DNA from: Pseudonocardia sp. C8
GTDB lineage: Bacteria; Actinomycetota; Actinomycetes; Mycobacteriales; Pseudonocardiaceae
Direction: 5' to 3'
Length of the DNA: 64,000 bases
Assembly: GCF_014267175.1 (NCBI RefSeq)
Contig: NZ_JACMTR010000002.1
Location: 880,001 to 944,000, forward strand
The notes beneath the pieces were generated by a model. The model saw nothing but the letters and a program-made list of their open reading frames with translations. It was not told the origin of the DNA and did not search any database. Positions 27,330-37,197 of this stretch are shown in pieces; the stretch's first letter is position 1; each line of letters starts with the position of its first letter. A program made the position numbers and the translations under genes.

Positions 27330-28612
27330 AGCAGTCGAGCGGCGGCGGGGACCCGGTCACCGCCGCGCTGTCGGCGATGCTCGACCAGCTGTCCACGCTC
27401 GCCAACACCACCACCGACCCCGCCGGCGGGGTGACCGCGGCGACCCGGATCGACCGGATCGCGCTGCTGGAGAAACTCCGTGGCGCGGTCGCGGCGGCCC
27501 AGCACACCGAGGCGATCGGGTTCGCCCGCGCCCAGGTCGAGGACACGCTCGCCCGCGGCGACGTGCACCCGGCCAGGGTGCAGCGCGGGATCGCCGACCA
27601 GATCGCGCTGGCTTCTCGCATCTCACCCACCGCCGGGTCGCGCCGGCTGGGCACCGCCCGGACCCTGCGCGCCGACCTGCCCGGCGTGCGCGGGCTGCTG
27701 GTGGCCGGCCGGGTCTCCGAAGACTTGGCTGCCCAGGTGGTCTCGGAGACCCGGCACCTGTCGCCGGAGCTGCGCCGGCAGGTGGACACCCAGATCGTCG
27801 CCGCCGGTGTCGACGGGCTGAACCCGCGCCAGGCCGCGATGAAGGTCCGCGACCTCGCCTACCGGGCCGACAAGGCCGGCTACCTGCAGCGGGGCCGCAC
27901 CGCGCGCAAGGACCGCCGGGTCACCCTGCGCCCGGCCCCGGACACCATGGCCGTGCTCTCCGCCCTGGTCCCGGTCGAACAAGGCGTGGCCGCGCTGGCC
28001 GCGTTGCGCCGGCACGCCGACACCACGGTCGGGGTCGGCGACGAACCCCGTACCCGGGACCAGGTCATGGCCGACACCCTGGTCGAACGCCTCACCGGCC
28101 AAACCGAAGCCGCCGACGTGAACGTCGAGGTCGGCATCGTGATCCCGGTCGACGCCCTGATCGACCCCCGCTCCCCGGCCACCGCCCAGGTGGTCGGGCA
28201 CGGCCCGATCCCGGCCTGCCTCGCCCGCGAGGTCCTGGCCGGCACCACAGGCCGCCGCTGGTGGCGACGCCTGTTCACCCGACCGGCCGGCGGACCGCTG
28301 ATCGGCGCCGACCCCCGGCGCCGCTACTTCGACGGCGTACTCGCCGCGTTGATCCGGATCCGGGATGACGACCGCTGCCGGGATCCCTACTGCGGGGCAC
28401 CGTGCCGCAACATCGACCACATCCACCCCGACGCACAAGGCGGACCCACCAGCTACACCAACGGCCGCGGCACCTGCGTACGCGGCAACCAGATCAAAGA
28501 ACTACCCGGCTGGAGCGCCGAGGTCATCCACGACGGGCTCGGCGACCAGCCGCACACCGTGCGGACCACCACCCCGACCGGCCACACCTACACCAGCCGC
28601 GCCGGACCCTGA
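27320..28612 (+). CDS. DUF222 / HNH endonuclease-domain protein (13E12-like)
   Basis: This 430-residue protein has an N-terminal DUF222 region (about residues 35-300) and a C-terminal HNH nuclease motif with paired cysteines (CRDPYCGAPCRNIDHIHP). Such genes occur in many copies in actinobacteria and are related to the 13E12 repeat family; the function is unknown, with DNA damage or mobile-element roles proposed. The SOS-like box and leaderless -10 agree with damage induction. The 151 bases before it (27169-27319) hold no other gene. The next gene converges. Confidence 0.85.
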   Translation: MRAKQSSGGGDPVTAALSAMLDQLSTLANTTTDPAGGVTAATRIDRIALLEKLRGAVAAAQHTEAIGFARAQVEDTLARGDVHPARVQRGIADQIALASRISPTAGSRRLGTARTLRADLPGVRGLLVAGRVSEDLAAQVVSETRHLSPELRRQVDTQIVAAGVDGLNPRQAAMKVRDLAYRADKAGYLQRGRTARKDRRVTLRPAPDTMAVLSALVPVEQGVAALAALRRHADTTVGVGDEPRTRDQVMADTLVERLTGQTEAADVNVEVGIVIPVDALIDPRSPATAQVVGHGPIPACLAREVLAGTTGRRWWRRLFTRPAGGPLIGADPRRRYFDGVLAALIRIRDDDRCRDPYCGAPCRNIDHIHPDAQGGPTSYTNGRGTCVRGNQIKELPGWSAEVIHDGLGDQPHTVRTTTPTGHTYTSRAGP

Positions 28613-28642
28613 CCGGACCACCACGGCCACACCCGCCGCAGC

Positions 28643-29959
28643 TCAGACCGACCACCGCGGCGTCCCGACGACCTTCGCCTCGAGCTCGGTGATCTCGTCG
28701 GTCCCCGCGAGCGCCGCACGCGACTCGACGACGGCCCAGGCGTAGACCCCCTTGGCCATCGTCGAGGTCGCCGCCTGCTCCAGCCGGGAGAACACCGTCG
28801 CGCGCGCCTCGTGGACGCTCGCCGCACCGGAGCTGTCGGCGGCGAACTGGGCAAGATGTCCCGCCAGCCGGTGCTCACCGCGCTCGACCAGCTCGAGGGC
28901 GCGTTGGGCGAGGGCGTCGGCGCCTCCGCACAACGCGGCCAGCTCCGCGGCGAGGTCGGCCTGCGGCGCGGGTTTCAGGTGCGCCGGGTTGCCGTCGTAC
29001 CAGCCGCCGTAGAGCCGCCAGATGTTGCGGACGACGAACTCCGGCTCGTCGTACGACGGCCGCAGGTACGGCTTCTCGAGCAGGTGGGTGGGCGTCCGGA
29101 CGGCCCGCAGGATCTCGTCCAGCGTCGCACCGGAGTTCATCAGGTCCAGGGTGCGGCCGTGGATCGCCTCGAGCAGCTCGGCGGCCTCGAGCAGCGTCGT
29201 GCGGATGCGCTCGACCCCGACGACCGGGAGGCCGTGCCCCGGCAGCAGGATCTCCGCGCCGAGCGACGCCATCCACGTCAGGGCCCGCGCCCAGTCCCGG
29301 GCGTAGCGCTGCACCTTCTGCGGGTTGCCGGCGTTCGGGCTCGACCAGATGAAGAAGTCACCGCTGAACAGGGCCTTGCGCTCGGGGAGCCACGCGATGG
29401 TCGCGTCGTCGGTCTCGCCGCGCGCGTGGTGCAGCTCGATCCGCTCGTCGCCGATCGACAGCGTCGTCCGGTCCGCGTACGTGATGTCGGGCTGCCGGAA
29501 GGTCGCCGGCCACCGGAAGCCCGGCGCCTGGAACTGGCGCCGGTTGACGGCCTGGTTGTGACCGGCGGTCAGGCGGTAGCGGTCGAAGCGGGGGACGACG
29601 GCCTCGTGCGCGAGCACCGTGGGCCGCGTCCGGCCGCTGCCGTCCGCCTCGGCGTCGAACGGCGCCATCCCGAAGACGTGGTCGACGTGCCCGTGCGAGT
29701 ACACCGCGGTGTGGATCGGCGCCGGTGTCAGGGCGCGCACGGCCGCGTACAGCTCGTCGGCCGTCCGGCGGTCGCCGGTGTCGTAGACGAACAGCCCGTC
29801 GGAGGTGGGCAGGACGTACACGTTGCCGAATGCCGGCCACATGAAGATGCCGTCGGCGACGGCGTGCAGACCGTGCTCGCGGAGGGCGCCGCGGTGGTAG
29901 TCGCGCAGGGTGCGCTGTCCGGACCATGCCTGGTCGGCGTACTCGAGGATGTCGGTCAT
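28643..29959 (-). CDS. MBL-fold hydrolase with alkylsulfatase-type dimerisation domain
   Basis: This 438-residue protein has a metallo-beta-lactamase fold with intact metal motifs (YSHGHVDHVFG, ARGETDD, FSGDFFIW, LPGHG). A C-terminal alkylsulfatase-type dimerisation region follows (LRPSYDEPEFVVRNIWRLYGGWYDGNPAHLKP). The domain pair suggests a hydrolase of alkyl sulfates or similar esters. A consensus-like promoter lies just upstream, and a TGTGA palindrome sits in the end of the upstream pucR-type gene. A longer relative with degenerate metal motifs is encoded at 37194. Confidence 0.85.
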   Translation of the reverse strand: MTDILEYADQAWSGQRTLRDYHRGALREHGLHAVADGIFMWPAFGNVYVLPTSDGLFVYDTGDRRTADELYAAVRALTPAPIHTAVYSHGHVDHVFGMAPFDAEADGSGRTRPTVLAHEAVVPRFDRYRLTAGHNQAVNRRQFQAPGFRWPATFRQPDITYADRTTLSIGDERIELHHARGETDDATIAWLPERKALFSGDFFIWSSPNAGNPQKVQRYARDWARALTWMASLGAEILLPGHGLPVVGVERIRTTLLEAAELLEAIHGRTLDLMNSGATLDEILRAVRTPTHLLEKPYLRPSYDEPEFVVRNIWRLYGGWYDGNPAHLKPAPQADLAAELAALCGGADALAQRALELVERGEHRLAGHLAQFAADSSGAASVHEARATVFSRLEQAATSTMAKGVYAWAVVESRAALAGTDEITELEAKVVGTPRWSV

Positions 29960-29988
29960 GGCGCTCCTTCGGCTGGCGGCGTGCTCTC

Positions 29989-30018
29989 ACGCTAGGAGCG
30001 CCGCGAGGCGGCCCTCAA
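29989..30018 (-). promoter_or_regulatory. Sigma-70-type promoter of the MBL hydrolase gene
   Basis: On the minus strand TTGAGG (30018-30013) and TAGCGT (29994-29989) are separated by 18 bases. AAGGAG and the ATG at 29959 follow. The -35 overlaps the stop of the upstream regulator gene. Confidence 0.5.
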
Positions 30019-31262
30019 TCGTCGGGGAGCACAGGGCCGGACACCGGGGGCTGTGACCAGATCACAGACTCGCCGTCCCCGCCGGTGGAGAGCGCCGCGA
30101 TCACGAGCGTGAGGAGGTCCCGGGTCACGTGCACGTCCAGGCCGGTCAGCGCCTTGATCCGCGCGAGCCGGTTGTCGACCGTGTTGGGGTGCACGAACAG
30201 GTCACGCGCGGTGGCGCGGCGGTCGAGGTCGTGGGCCACGAAGCTGCGGAGCGTCGTGAGCAGCTCCGTGCGTGCGACCACCTCACGGCACCGGTCCAGC
30301 AGGAGCGGGCGGCTCGCGCTGTCCCGGGTGAGATGGTGCTCCAGCGCCACATCGGACATCCACACCGAACGCCCGCGCATGCCGTGCCGTACCGCGGTGC
30401 GCAGGGCCTCGTCGGCGGTCCGGGCCGCGCGGGGCACGTCCTCGAGGCCGTCGGCCCGGTCGATGGCCATCGTGATCCGGGCGCCTGCGATCCGGGTCAG
30501 GTCGGCGACCAGCCGGTCCGGGTCCTCGATCATCGTCGTCACGAGCAGCCGCCCCGTCGTGCCCGCGACGTCGACGAGCCACGGGTCCGGTAGCTCGCGG
30601 ACCAGGTGGGCACGCAGGAGCCGGACCTTGCGCCGCCGCGCCATCGAGCTCGTCAACGGATCGCGCGAGTCCTCACCGGGAGCCGGCTCGATGTGCAGCA
30701 GGACGACGAGCACGCGCTCCGGCACGGCGCCGGGATCGTCGAACGTCCAGCCGGCTCCGGCGAAGAGCGCGGTGATGATCTCGCTGTCCCGCCCGGACGT
30801 GGCGGCGGCGAGGTCCCGGGCGGCGAGGTCGTAGCCGTCGGCCGCGTCGCGCAGCATCGCGTCGAAGGCCCGGCGGGCCTGCCCGAGTACCGGCCACGCG
30901 AGCGCGTCGTCGCCGATCTCGGCGTGGGCCGCGGTGGCGAAGACGTCGAAGGCGATGTGCCAGCAGCGCAGGTACTCGCGCAGCGGCAACCCCTCGGCGA
31001 CGCGGTCGGCGCCACGCTCGACGACCTCACGGACCGCGGTCTCGGTGGGCGGCTCCGGATCGGTCATCGCCGCGATGCACACCCGCAGCACCGTGCGCAC
31101 CGTCTGGGCGCTCTCGCGATCCAGGTGCGCGGGCGTCCCCGCCTCGGCGAAGCGCGGAACCCCCTCGGCATAGCGACGGATGGTCTCGCGGGCCAGCCGC
31201 GGCACGGCGTCGCCGAGGCGCTGCACCGCGCGGGCGATGCGGTCGTCGGCGCCGACGGTCAA
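30015..31262 (-). CDS. PucR-family transcriptional regulator
   Basis: This 415-residue regulator has an N-terminal sensory region, a GGDEF-like middle segment and a C-terminal PucR helix-turn-helix (ATARDLFVHPNTVDNRLARIKALTGLDV). TTG at 31262 is chosen because AGAGGAG lies 5 bases upstream; GTG at 31286 is an alternative but sits inside the palindrome at 31274-31287. It is divergent from a CoA transferase gene and directly upstream of the MBL hydrolase gene, both likely targets. PucR proteins are usually activators. Confidence 0.85.
   Translation of the reverse strand: MTVGADDRIARAVQRLGDAVPRLARETIRRYAEGVPRFAEAGTPAHLDRESAQTVRTVLRVCIAAMTDPEPPTETAVREVVERGADRVAEGLPLREYLRCWHIAFDVFATAAHAEIGDDALAWPVLGQARRAFDAMLRDAADGYDLAARDLAAATSGRDSEIITALFAGAGWTFDDPGAVPERVLVVLLHIEPAPGEDSRDPLTSSMARRRKVRLLRAHLVRELPDPWLVDVAGTTGRLLVTTMIEDPDRLVADLTRIAGARITMAIDRADGLEDVPRAARTADEALRTAVRHGMRGRSVWMSDVALEHHLTRDSASRPLLLDRCREVVARTELLTTLRSFVAHDLDRRATARDLFVHPNTVDNRLARIKALTGLDVHVTRDLLTLVIAALSTGGDGESVIWSQPPVSGPVLPDD
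30051..30067. promoter_or_regulatory. TGTGA-type palindrome upstream of the MBL hydrolase gene
   Basis: CTGTGA and TCACAG flank a 5-base spacer. The site lies in the 3' end of the PucR-type coding region, about 45 bases upstream of the -35 at 30013-30018, a position suited to an activator. It shares its half-site with the palindrome at 31274-31287. Confidence 0.5.
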
Positions 31263-31273
31263 CCGGACTCCTC

Positions 31274-31287
31274 TGTGACGCGTCACA
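31274..31287. promoter_or_regulatory. TGTGA-type palindrome in the pucR/CoA-transferase divergent region
   Basis: TGTGACGCGTCACA is a perfect 14-bp palindrome immediately upstream of the chosen PucR-type start (31262) and about 115 bases before the CoA transferase ATG. Together with 30051-30067 it brackets the regulator gene. Confidence 0.55.
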
Positions 31288-31400
31288 GGCGGGGCTCGCC
31301 TCGGTGTGATGTCGCCCGATGGTATCGGCACGGCCGCTCGTCCAGGCTGACCCGGAGTCATCGACCGGCGCGACGCTGCGCAGCGGGAGGAGCGACGATC

Positions 31401-32597
31401 ATGAGCAGGGACGCACGAGCCGGGACGCCGATGCCGCTGGACGGCATCACGGTCGTCGACTTCGGACAGTACATCGCGGCACCGGGGGCCACCCAGACCC
31501 TGGCGGACCTCGGGGCGGAGGTCGTCAAGGTCGAGAGCCCGGCCGGGGACCAGGCCCGCGGGGTCGGCACGTACGGCCACGCGATCATGCGGGCCTACAA
31601 CCGCCGCAAGAAGTCCGTGGTGCTCGATCTGCGCGACCCGGCCGGCGTGGCCGAGGCACGCCGGCTCGTCGCCCGGGCCGATGTCGTGGTGCAGAACCTG
31701 CGGCCGGGTGCCATGGCCCGGCTGGGATTGTCGAACGAGGTGCTGCGCGAGCTGAACCCGAGCGTGATCATCGCGGAGGTCACGGGCTTCGGCACGGACG
31801 GGCCGTCGCGCGACCGCCCCGGCCTCGACATCGCCGCCCAGGCCGAGTCCGGGCTGATGTCGGTGACCGGCGAGCCGGACCGCGCGCCGCAGCGGGTCGG
31901 CGTACCGGTCGTCGACCACGTAGCCGCGTCGGTGCTGGCCCAGGCGATCCTGGCGGCGCTGTTCCACCGTGCCCGGACCGGCGAGGGCGACGACGTCTCC
32001 GTCTCGCTGCTCGACGTCGCGATCGACATGCAGCGGGTCAACTGGGGCGAGTACGGCCTCACCGGCCGGATGCCGACCCGCCGGGGCAACGGCCAGCCGG
32101 GCGCCGCTCCGGCCGCCGACATCTTCACCACGTCCGACGGCGAGGTCGTGGTCTCGGCCTACACCGACGACAAGTTCGCCGCCCTGTGCGGGCTCGCCGC
32201 ACGACCGGAACTGCCGGAGGACCCGCGGTTCACGGACAACCCCGCCCGTGTGGCGCATCGCGCCGAGCTTCTCGGGGCGTTGGCGCCGTACTTCGCGACC
32301 CGCACGACGGCCGTCGTGGTGCGGGAGCTCGGTGCGGCGGGCATCGTCGTCGGCGAGGTGCGGACCTACGACCGGGTGCTGACCGCCGGTGACGTGCTGG
32401 CCGGCGGGGTGTTCGCCACGTGCACCGACACCGACGGCTCGACCTACCGCATGCCGGCACTGCCCTTCACCTCCCGGCACGTGCCGCGCGACGGCGACGG
32501 CGGCACGGTGCCCGGGGTGGGGGAGCACACCGCCGACGTGCTCGTCGCGGAGCGGACCCCGGGGCCCGCGCGAGCCCCGGAGCGGTCCCCGATCTGA
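31401..32597 (+). CDS. CaiB/BaiF-type (class III) CoA transferase
   Basis: This 398-residue class III CoA transferase moves CoA between carboxylic acids. It shows LDGITVVDFGQYIAAPGATQTLADLGAEVVKVE, the RRKKSVVLDLRD segment, the catalytic-Asp region RPGLDIAAQAESG and FHRARTGEGDDVSVSLLD. GGGAGGAG lies 8 bases before the ATG. It is divergent from the PucR-type regulator. The acid it activates is not evident; nearby hydrolase and importer genes suggest a catabolic intermediate. Confidence 0.9.
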   Translation: MSRDARAGTPMPLDGITVVDFGQYIAAPGATQTLADLGAEVVKVESPAGDQARGVGTYGHAIMRAYNRRKKSVVLDLRDPAGVAEARRLVARADVVVQNLRPGAMARLGLSNEVLRELNPSVIIAEVTGFGTDGPSRDRPGLDIAAQAESGLMSVTGEPDRAPQRVGVPVVDHVAASVLAQAILAALFHRARTGEGDDVSVSLLDVAIDMQRVNWGEYGLTGRMPTRRGNGQPGAAPAADIFTTSDGEVVVSAYTDDKFAALCGLAARPELPEDPRFTDNPARVAHRAELLGALAPYFATRTTAVVVRELGAAGIVVGEVRTYDRVLTAGDVLAGGVFATCTDTDGSTYRMPALPFTSRHVPRDGDGGTVPGVGEHTADVLVAERTPGPARAPERSPI

Positions 32598-32601
32598 CTG
32601 C

Positions 32602-32607
32602 TACTTT
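32602..32607 (+). promoter_or_regulatory. -10 element, probable leaderless promoter of the TetR gene
   Basis: TACTTT is followed by six bases and the ATG at 32614, with no ribosome-binding site between. Confidence 0.45.
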
Positions 32608-32613
32608 CGCCGC

Positions 32614-33231
32614 ATGGCACGACGTTCCCCCAGCTCCGCCGCCCCGGACGGCAGCGAGACGGCGCGCAAGCTGGAGCGGGCGGCCCTGACCCTGCTGAAG
32701 AAGAACGGGGTGCTCGCCGGCCTCAACCTGCGCGAGGTCGCCGATCTGGCCGGGATCAACCGGGGGCTGGTGTACCACCATTTCGGTTCGCGGGGGGAGC
32801 TGCTGCGCTCGGCCCTGCGCCGCGACAGCGACCGCCGCCACGCCGCCTACTGGCCCTCCGAGGAGAGCGTGGGGTTCGTCGGGCGGATCGCCCGGATGCT
32901 CCGCCAGTCGATCAAGCAGGCGGAGCAGGGACGGCTCGCCGCGATCCTCCTGCTCGACGGGCAGACGAAGATCCGGATGATGCCGCGCCGGGAGCAGACG
33001 CAACGGGACCTGCAATTCGACCAGGCCGAAGGGCGGATTCCGCCCGATATCGATCTCGTGGCGCTGCACGCGTTCGTCCAGGCGCTCTCGATGGGCTATG
33101 TCGTGAGCCGCAACCAGCTGGCCGCCGAGTTCAAGATCGGCGTGCGAGATCTCGACGACCGGATGATCGCGCTGGTCCAGCGGCTGATCACCGGCTCCGG
33201 CGACGGCCCCGCCGCGGACGACTCCGATTGA
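32614..33231 (+). CDS. TetR-family transcriptional regulator
   Basis: This 205-residue regulator has an N-terminal helix-turn-helix (LNLREVADLAGINRGLVYHHFGSRGELLRSAL) and a variable ligand domain. A longer frame open from 32389 lies inside the CoA transferase gene and is rejected. It lies between the CoA transferase gene and the ABC importer operon. The perfect palindrome ACGCTAGCGT just after its stop, next to the importer promoter, is a candidate operator. Confidence 0.88.
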   Translation: MARRSPSSAAPDGSETARKLERAALTLLKKNGVLAGLNLREVADLAGINRGLVYHHFGSRGELLRSALRRDSDRRHAAYWPSEESVGFVGRIARMLRQSIKQAEQGRLAAILLLDGQTKIRMMPRREQTQRDLQFDQAEGRIPPDIDLVALHAFVQALSMGYVVSRNQLAAEFKIGVRDLDDRMIALVQRLITGSGDGPAADDSD

Positions 33232-33235
33232 TGAA

Positions 33236-33277
33236 ACGCTAGCGTCTGTTGACGTTCTGTTAATCCGGGGCTAGCTT
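33236..33277 (+). promoter_or_regulatory. Promoter with palindromic operator before the ABC importer operon
   Basis: TTGACG (33249-33254) and TAGCTT (33272-33277) are 17 bases apart, a near-consensus sigma-70 promoter. The perfect palindrome ACGCTAGCGT (33236-33245) sits directly upstream of the -35. It is a candidate TetR site. Confidence 0.6.
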
Positions 33278-33361
33278 GATGCGCGTCACCCCGATGTGGG
33301 CGAGCGAGGCGCACGACACTCGGCGCCGCCCGCATCTCCGTCGAATCGGGACGCCTGCAGA

Positions 33362-34318
33362 ATGCTCAGTCTGCTCGGAAAACGCGTACTCCATCTCATT
33401 CCGGTGACCGTCGGGGTGAGCTTCCTGACCTTCATGCTGCTGAACCTGCTGCCGGGGAACCCGGCACTGACGGTTCTGGGTGAGGGGGCGACGCCGGAAG
33501 CCGTCGCCGCCGTCACCGCGGAGCTGGGTCTCGACGACCCGCTCCTGCTGCGGTACTGGCACTGGTTCGTCGCCGCGCTCGGCGGGAACCTGGGGACCTC
33601 GCTCGACTCCGGCGAACCCGTCACGGCCCTCCTGCTCCAGCGGCTGCCGGCCTCGATCGAGATCATGCTCCTCGCCCAGCTGATCGCCCTCGTCGTCGCG
33701 GTGCCGACGGCGATCGTGTCGGCACGCCGCCCCGGCTCGGCGGTCGACCGCGCCACCGGGCTGACCGCCTTCGCGGGCGTGGCGATGCCGCCGTTCCTGG
33801 TCGGCATGGTGCTGGTCCTCGTGGTGGCGATCCCGTTCGGCCTGCCCGCCACCGGCTGGATCCCGTTCACCGAGAACCCGGTGATGAACCTGCGCTCGGC
33901 GTTCCTGCCGGCGCTGACCCTGGCGGTGGCGCTCTACGCCGCCTACATGCGGGTGCTGCGCGCCGACCTGGTGACCCAGCTGACGCAGGAGGACTACGTG
34001 ACGACCGCCCGGGCCAAGGGCCTGGCCCGAGGCACGATCATCAGCCGGCACGTGCTGCGCAACGCCGTGTTCCCGCTGATCACGGTGCTCGGCATCAACA
34101 TGGGTGCCCTGCTCGGGGGTGCCGTGATCGTCGAGACGCTGTTCGCGGTACCGGGGCTCGGCAAGCTCGTGATCGACGCGATCTACCAGCGCGACGTGGT
34201 CGTCGTGCAGGGAGCGGTCCTCGTGATCGCCGTGGCCTTCGTTCTCATCAACTTCGCGGTGGACGTGCTCTACGCCGCGCTCGACCCGAGGATCCGCCAT
34301 GACCGCGCTGCTTCGTGA
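33362..34318 (+). CDS. ABC transporter permease, peptide/nickel type (DppB-like)
   Basis: This 318-residue inner-membrane permease has about six hydrophobic segments. It has a DppB-type N-terminus (KRVLHLIPVTVGVSFLTFMLLNLLPGNP) and the EAA coupling loop (YVTTARAKGLARGTIISRHVLRNA). It is the first gene of a five-part importer with a promoter about 85 bases upstream. Its end overlaps the second permease gene by 20 bases. Confidence 0.9.
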   Translation: MLSLLGKRVLHLIPVTVGVSFLTFMLLNLLPGNPALTVLGEGATPEAVAAVTAELGLDDPLLLRYWHWFVAALGGNLGTSLDSGEPVTALLLQRLPASIEIMLLAQLIALVVAVPTAIVSARRPGSAVDRATGLTAFAGVAMPPFLVGMVLVLVVAIPFGLPATGWIPFTENPVMNLRSAFLPALTLAVALYAAYMRVLRADLVTQLTQEDYVTTARAKGLARGTIISRHVLRNAVFPLITVLGINMGALLGGAVIVETLFAVPGLGKLVIDAIYQRDVVVVQGAVLVIAVAFVLINFAVDVLYAALDPRIRHDRAAS

Positions 34319-35185
34319 CACCGTCGCCGACCCGGCGGCCGGCACGCCGGCACCCGGGCGGCGGCCCTCCTGGGAGATCCTGATCCCCGGGAGCCTGCTG
34401 GCCGTCATCGTCGTGGCCTGCCTGTGCGCCCCGCTCCTGCCCGGGCTCGCCGACCCGAACCTCGGCATGCTCAACGGCGGGGACAGCGGTTCCCGCATAG
34501 GCATCGGGTCCGAGGGACACCTCCTCGGCACCGATGCGCTCGGTCGCGACCTGCTCGCGCGATCGATTCACGGTGGGCGGATCTCGATCGTGGTGGGCCT
34601 CGGTTCGGTGCTGGTCGGCATCCTCGTCGGCGGGAGCATCGGGATCGTCGCGGGCTACGTCGGCGGTGCCGTCGACTCCGTGCTCATGCGCGTGCTCGAT
34701 GTGCTCCTCGCCCTCCCGTCGCTGGTACTCGCACTCGTCGTCGCGACCTACCTGGGCCCCAGCATCCCCAATCTGATCATCGCGATCTCGTTCTTCGCGA
34801 TCCCGTCCTACGCGCGCATCGCGCGGGCCGGGGCGCTGAGCGTGCGGGAGCGTGACTACGTCCTGAGCGCCCGGCTCGCCGGCGCCCGGGCAGGGCACAT
34901 CCTCGTGCGGCACGTGACGCCGCGGGTCGTCGGCTCGCTCCTGACCTACGGGCTGCTCATCTGCGGGATCGCCATCATCACCGAGGCGTCACTGAGCTTC
35001 CTGGGCCTCGGCATCCCGCCACCGGCGCCGAGCTGGGGCAGCATGATGGCCGACGGCAAGTCGGACCTCGGCTCCGCGCCCCAGATCGTGCTGGTGCCGG
35101 GACTCATGCTGTTCCTCACCGTGGTCTCGCTGAACCTCCTGTCCGACGGCATTCGGAACCGCCTGGACCGCGACGGGGGTGCCCG

Positions 35186-35189
<4 letters not shown>
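34299..35189 (+). CDS. ABC transporter permease, peptide/nickel type (DppC-like)
   Basis: This 296-residue second permease has the DppC-type motif LLGTDALGRDLLARSIHGGRISI and the EAA loop YVLSARLAGARAGHILVRHVTPR, then SFLGLGIPPPAPSWGSMM. It forms the membrane channel with the preceding DppB-like protein. GTGA overlap with the next gene shows tight coupling. Confidence 0.9.
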
Positions 35190-36177
<988 letters not shown>

Positions 36178-36181
<4 letters not shown>

Positions 36182-37197
36182 CCACGGTCGAGGCCCGCGA
36201 CCCGGCGGTCCTGCTGGAGGTCCGCGACCTGACCCAACGGTTCGCCGTGAAGGGCAGGGGAGGCGGAGCGGTGCGGGCCGTCGACGGCGTGTCGTTCCAC
36301 GTCCGCGCGGGCGAGACGCTCGGCCTGGTGGGGGAGAGCGGATGCGGCAAGTCGACGACGGCACGCGCGATCCTGCAGACCCCGCGGCCCAGCTCCGGCG
36401 AGGTGATCTTCGACGGGGTACGGCTCGGTGACCGGTCCGGACCCGAGCTGCGCCGGATCCGCGCGCAGATGCAGATGGTGTTCCAGGACCCGTTCGCCGC
36501 GTTGAATCCCGGGTGGACGGTGCGCGACATCGTCGCCGAGCCGCTCGTCGTCCAGCGCGTCGGCACGGCGGGCGAGCGCGCCGCCCGGGTCGACGAGCTC
36601 CTCGATCTCGTGGGGCTCGACCCGGCGCGGTACGCCGACCGCGGGCCGCGGCAGCTCTCCGGTGGTCAGGCGCAGCGCGTCGGCATCGCCCGCGCACTCG
36701 CCCTGGACCCCAAGCTGGTGATCTGCGACGAGTCGGTCTCCAGCCTCGACGTGTCGATCCAGGCGCAGATCCTCAACCTGTTCGACCGGCTCGGGCGCGA
36801 GCTCGGGCTGACCTACCTGTTCATCGCGCACGACCTGGCCGTGGTCAAGCACGTCAGCGACCGCGTCGGCGTCATGTACCTGGGGCGCATCGTCGAGCTC
36901 GGACCGTGCGACCGGATCTACGACGCCCCGGCGCACCCGTACACCGCCGCGCTGCTGGACGCGGTACCGCGGGTGAACGGCGGCGGCCGGCGCGCCGCCG
37001 CGGCGCTGCGCGGCGAGATCCCCTCGCCGCTGAACCCGCCGTCGGGGTGCCGGTTCCGCACCCGGTGCCCGATCGCCACCGACCGCTGCGCCGCCGAGCC
37101 ACCGGAGCTGGCCGAGCTCGGTGACGGCCGGCTCGTGGCGTGCCACTTCCCGCTGGTCGACGAGGATCCGCAGACCGGGAAGGGGAGCACCCGATGA
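36178..37197 (+). CDS. ABC transporter ATP-binding protein (DppF-like)
   Basis: This 339-residue second ATPase has Walker A GESGCGKST, signature LSGGQAQRVGIARAL, Walker B LVICDESVSSLDVS and the C-terminal GCRFRTRCPIATDRC cluster. GGAGG (36169-36173) and an ATGA overlap couple it to the previous gene. Its stop overlaps the next gene's ATG. Confidence 0.92.

Noticed and set aside
31274..31287. CRP binding site
   Set aside because: The half-sites match the E. coli CRP motif, but the spacer is 4 rather than 6 bases, and the second copy beside the same PucR gene favours a local regulator. CRP remains possible.
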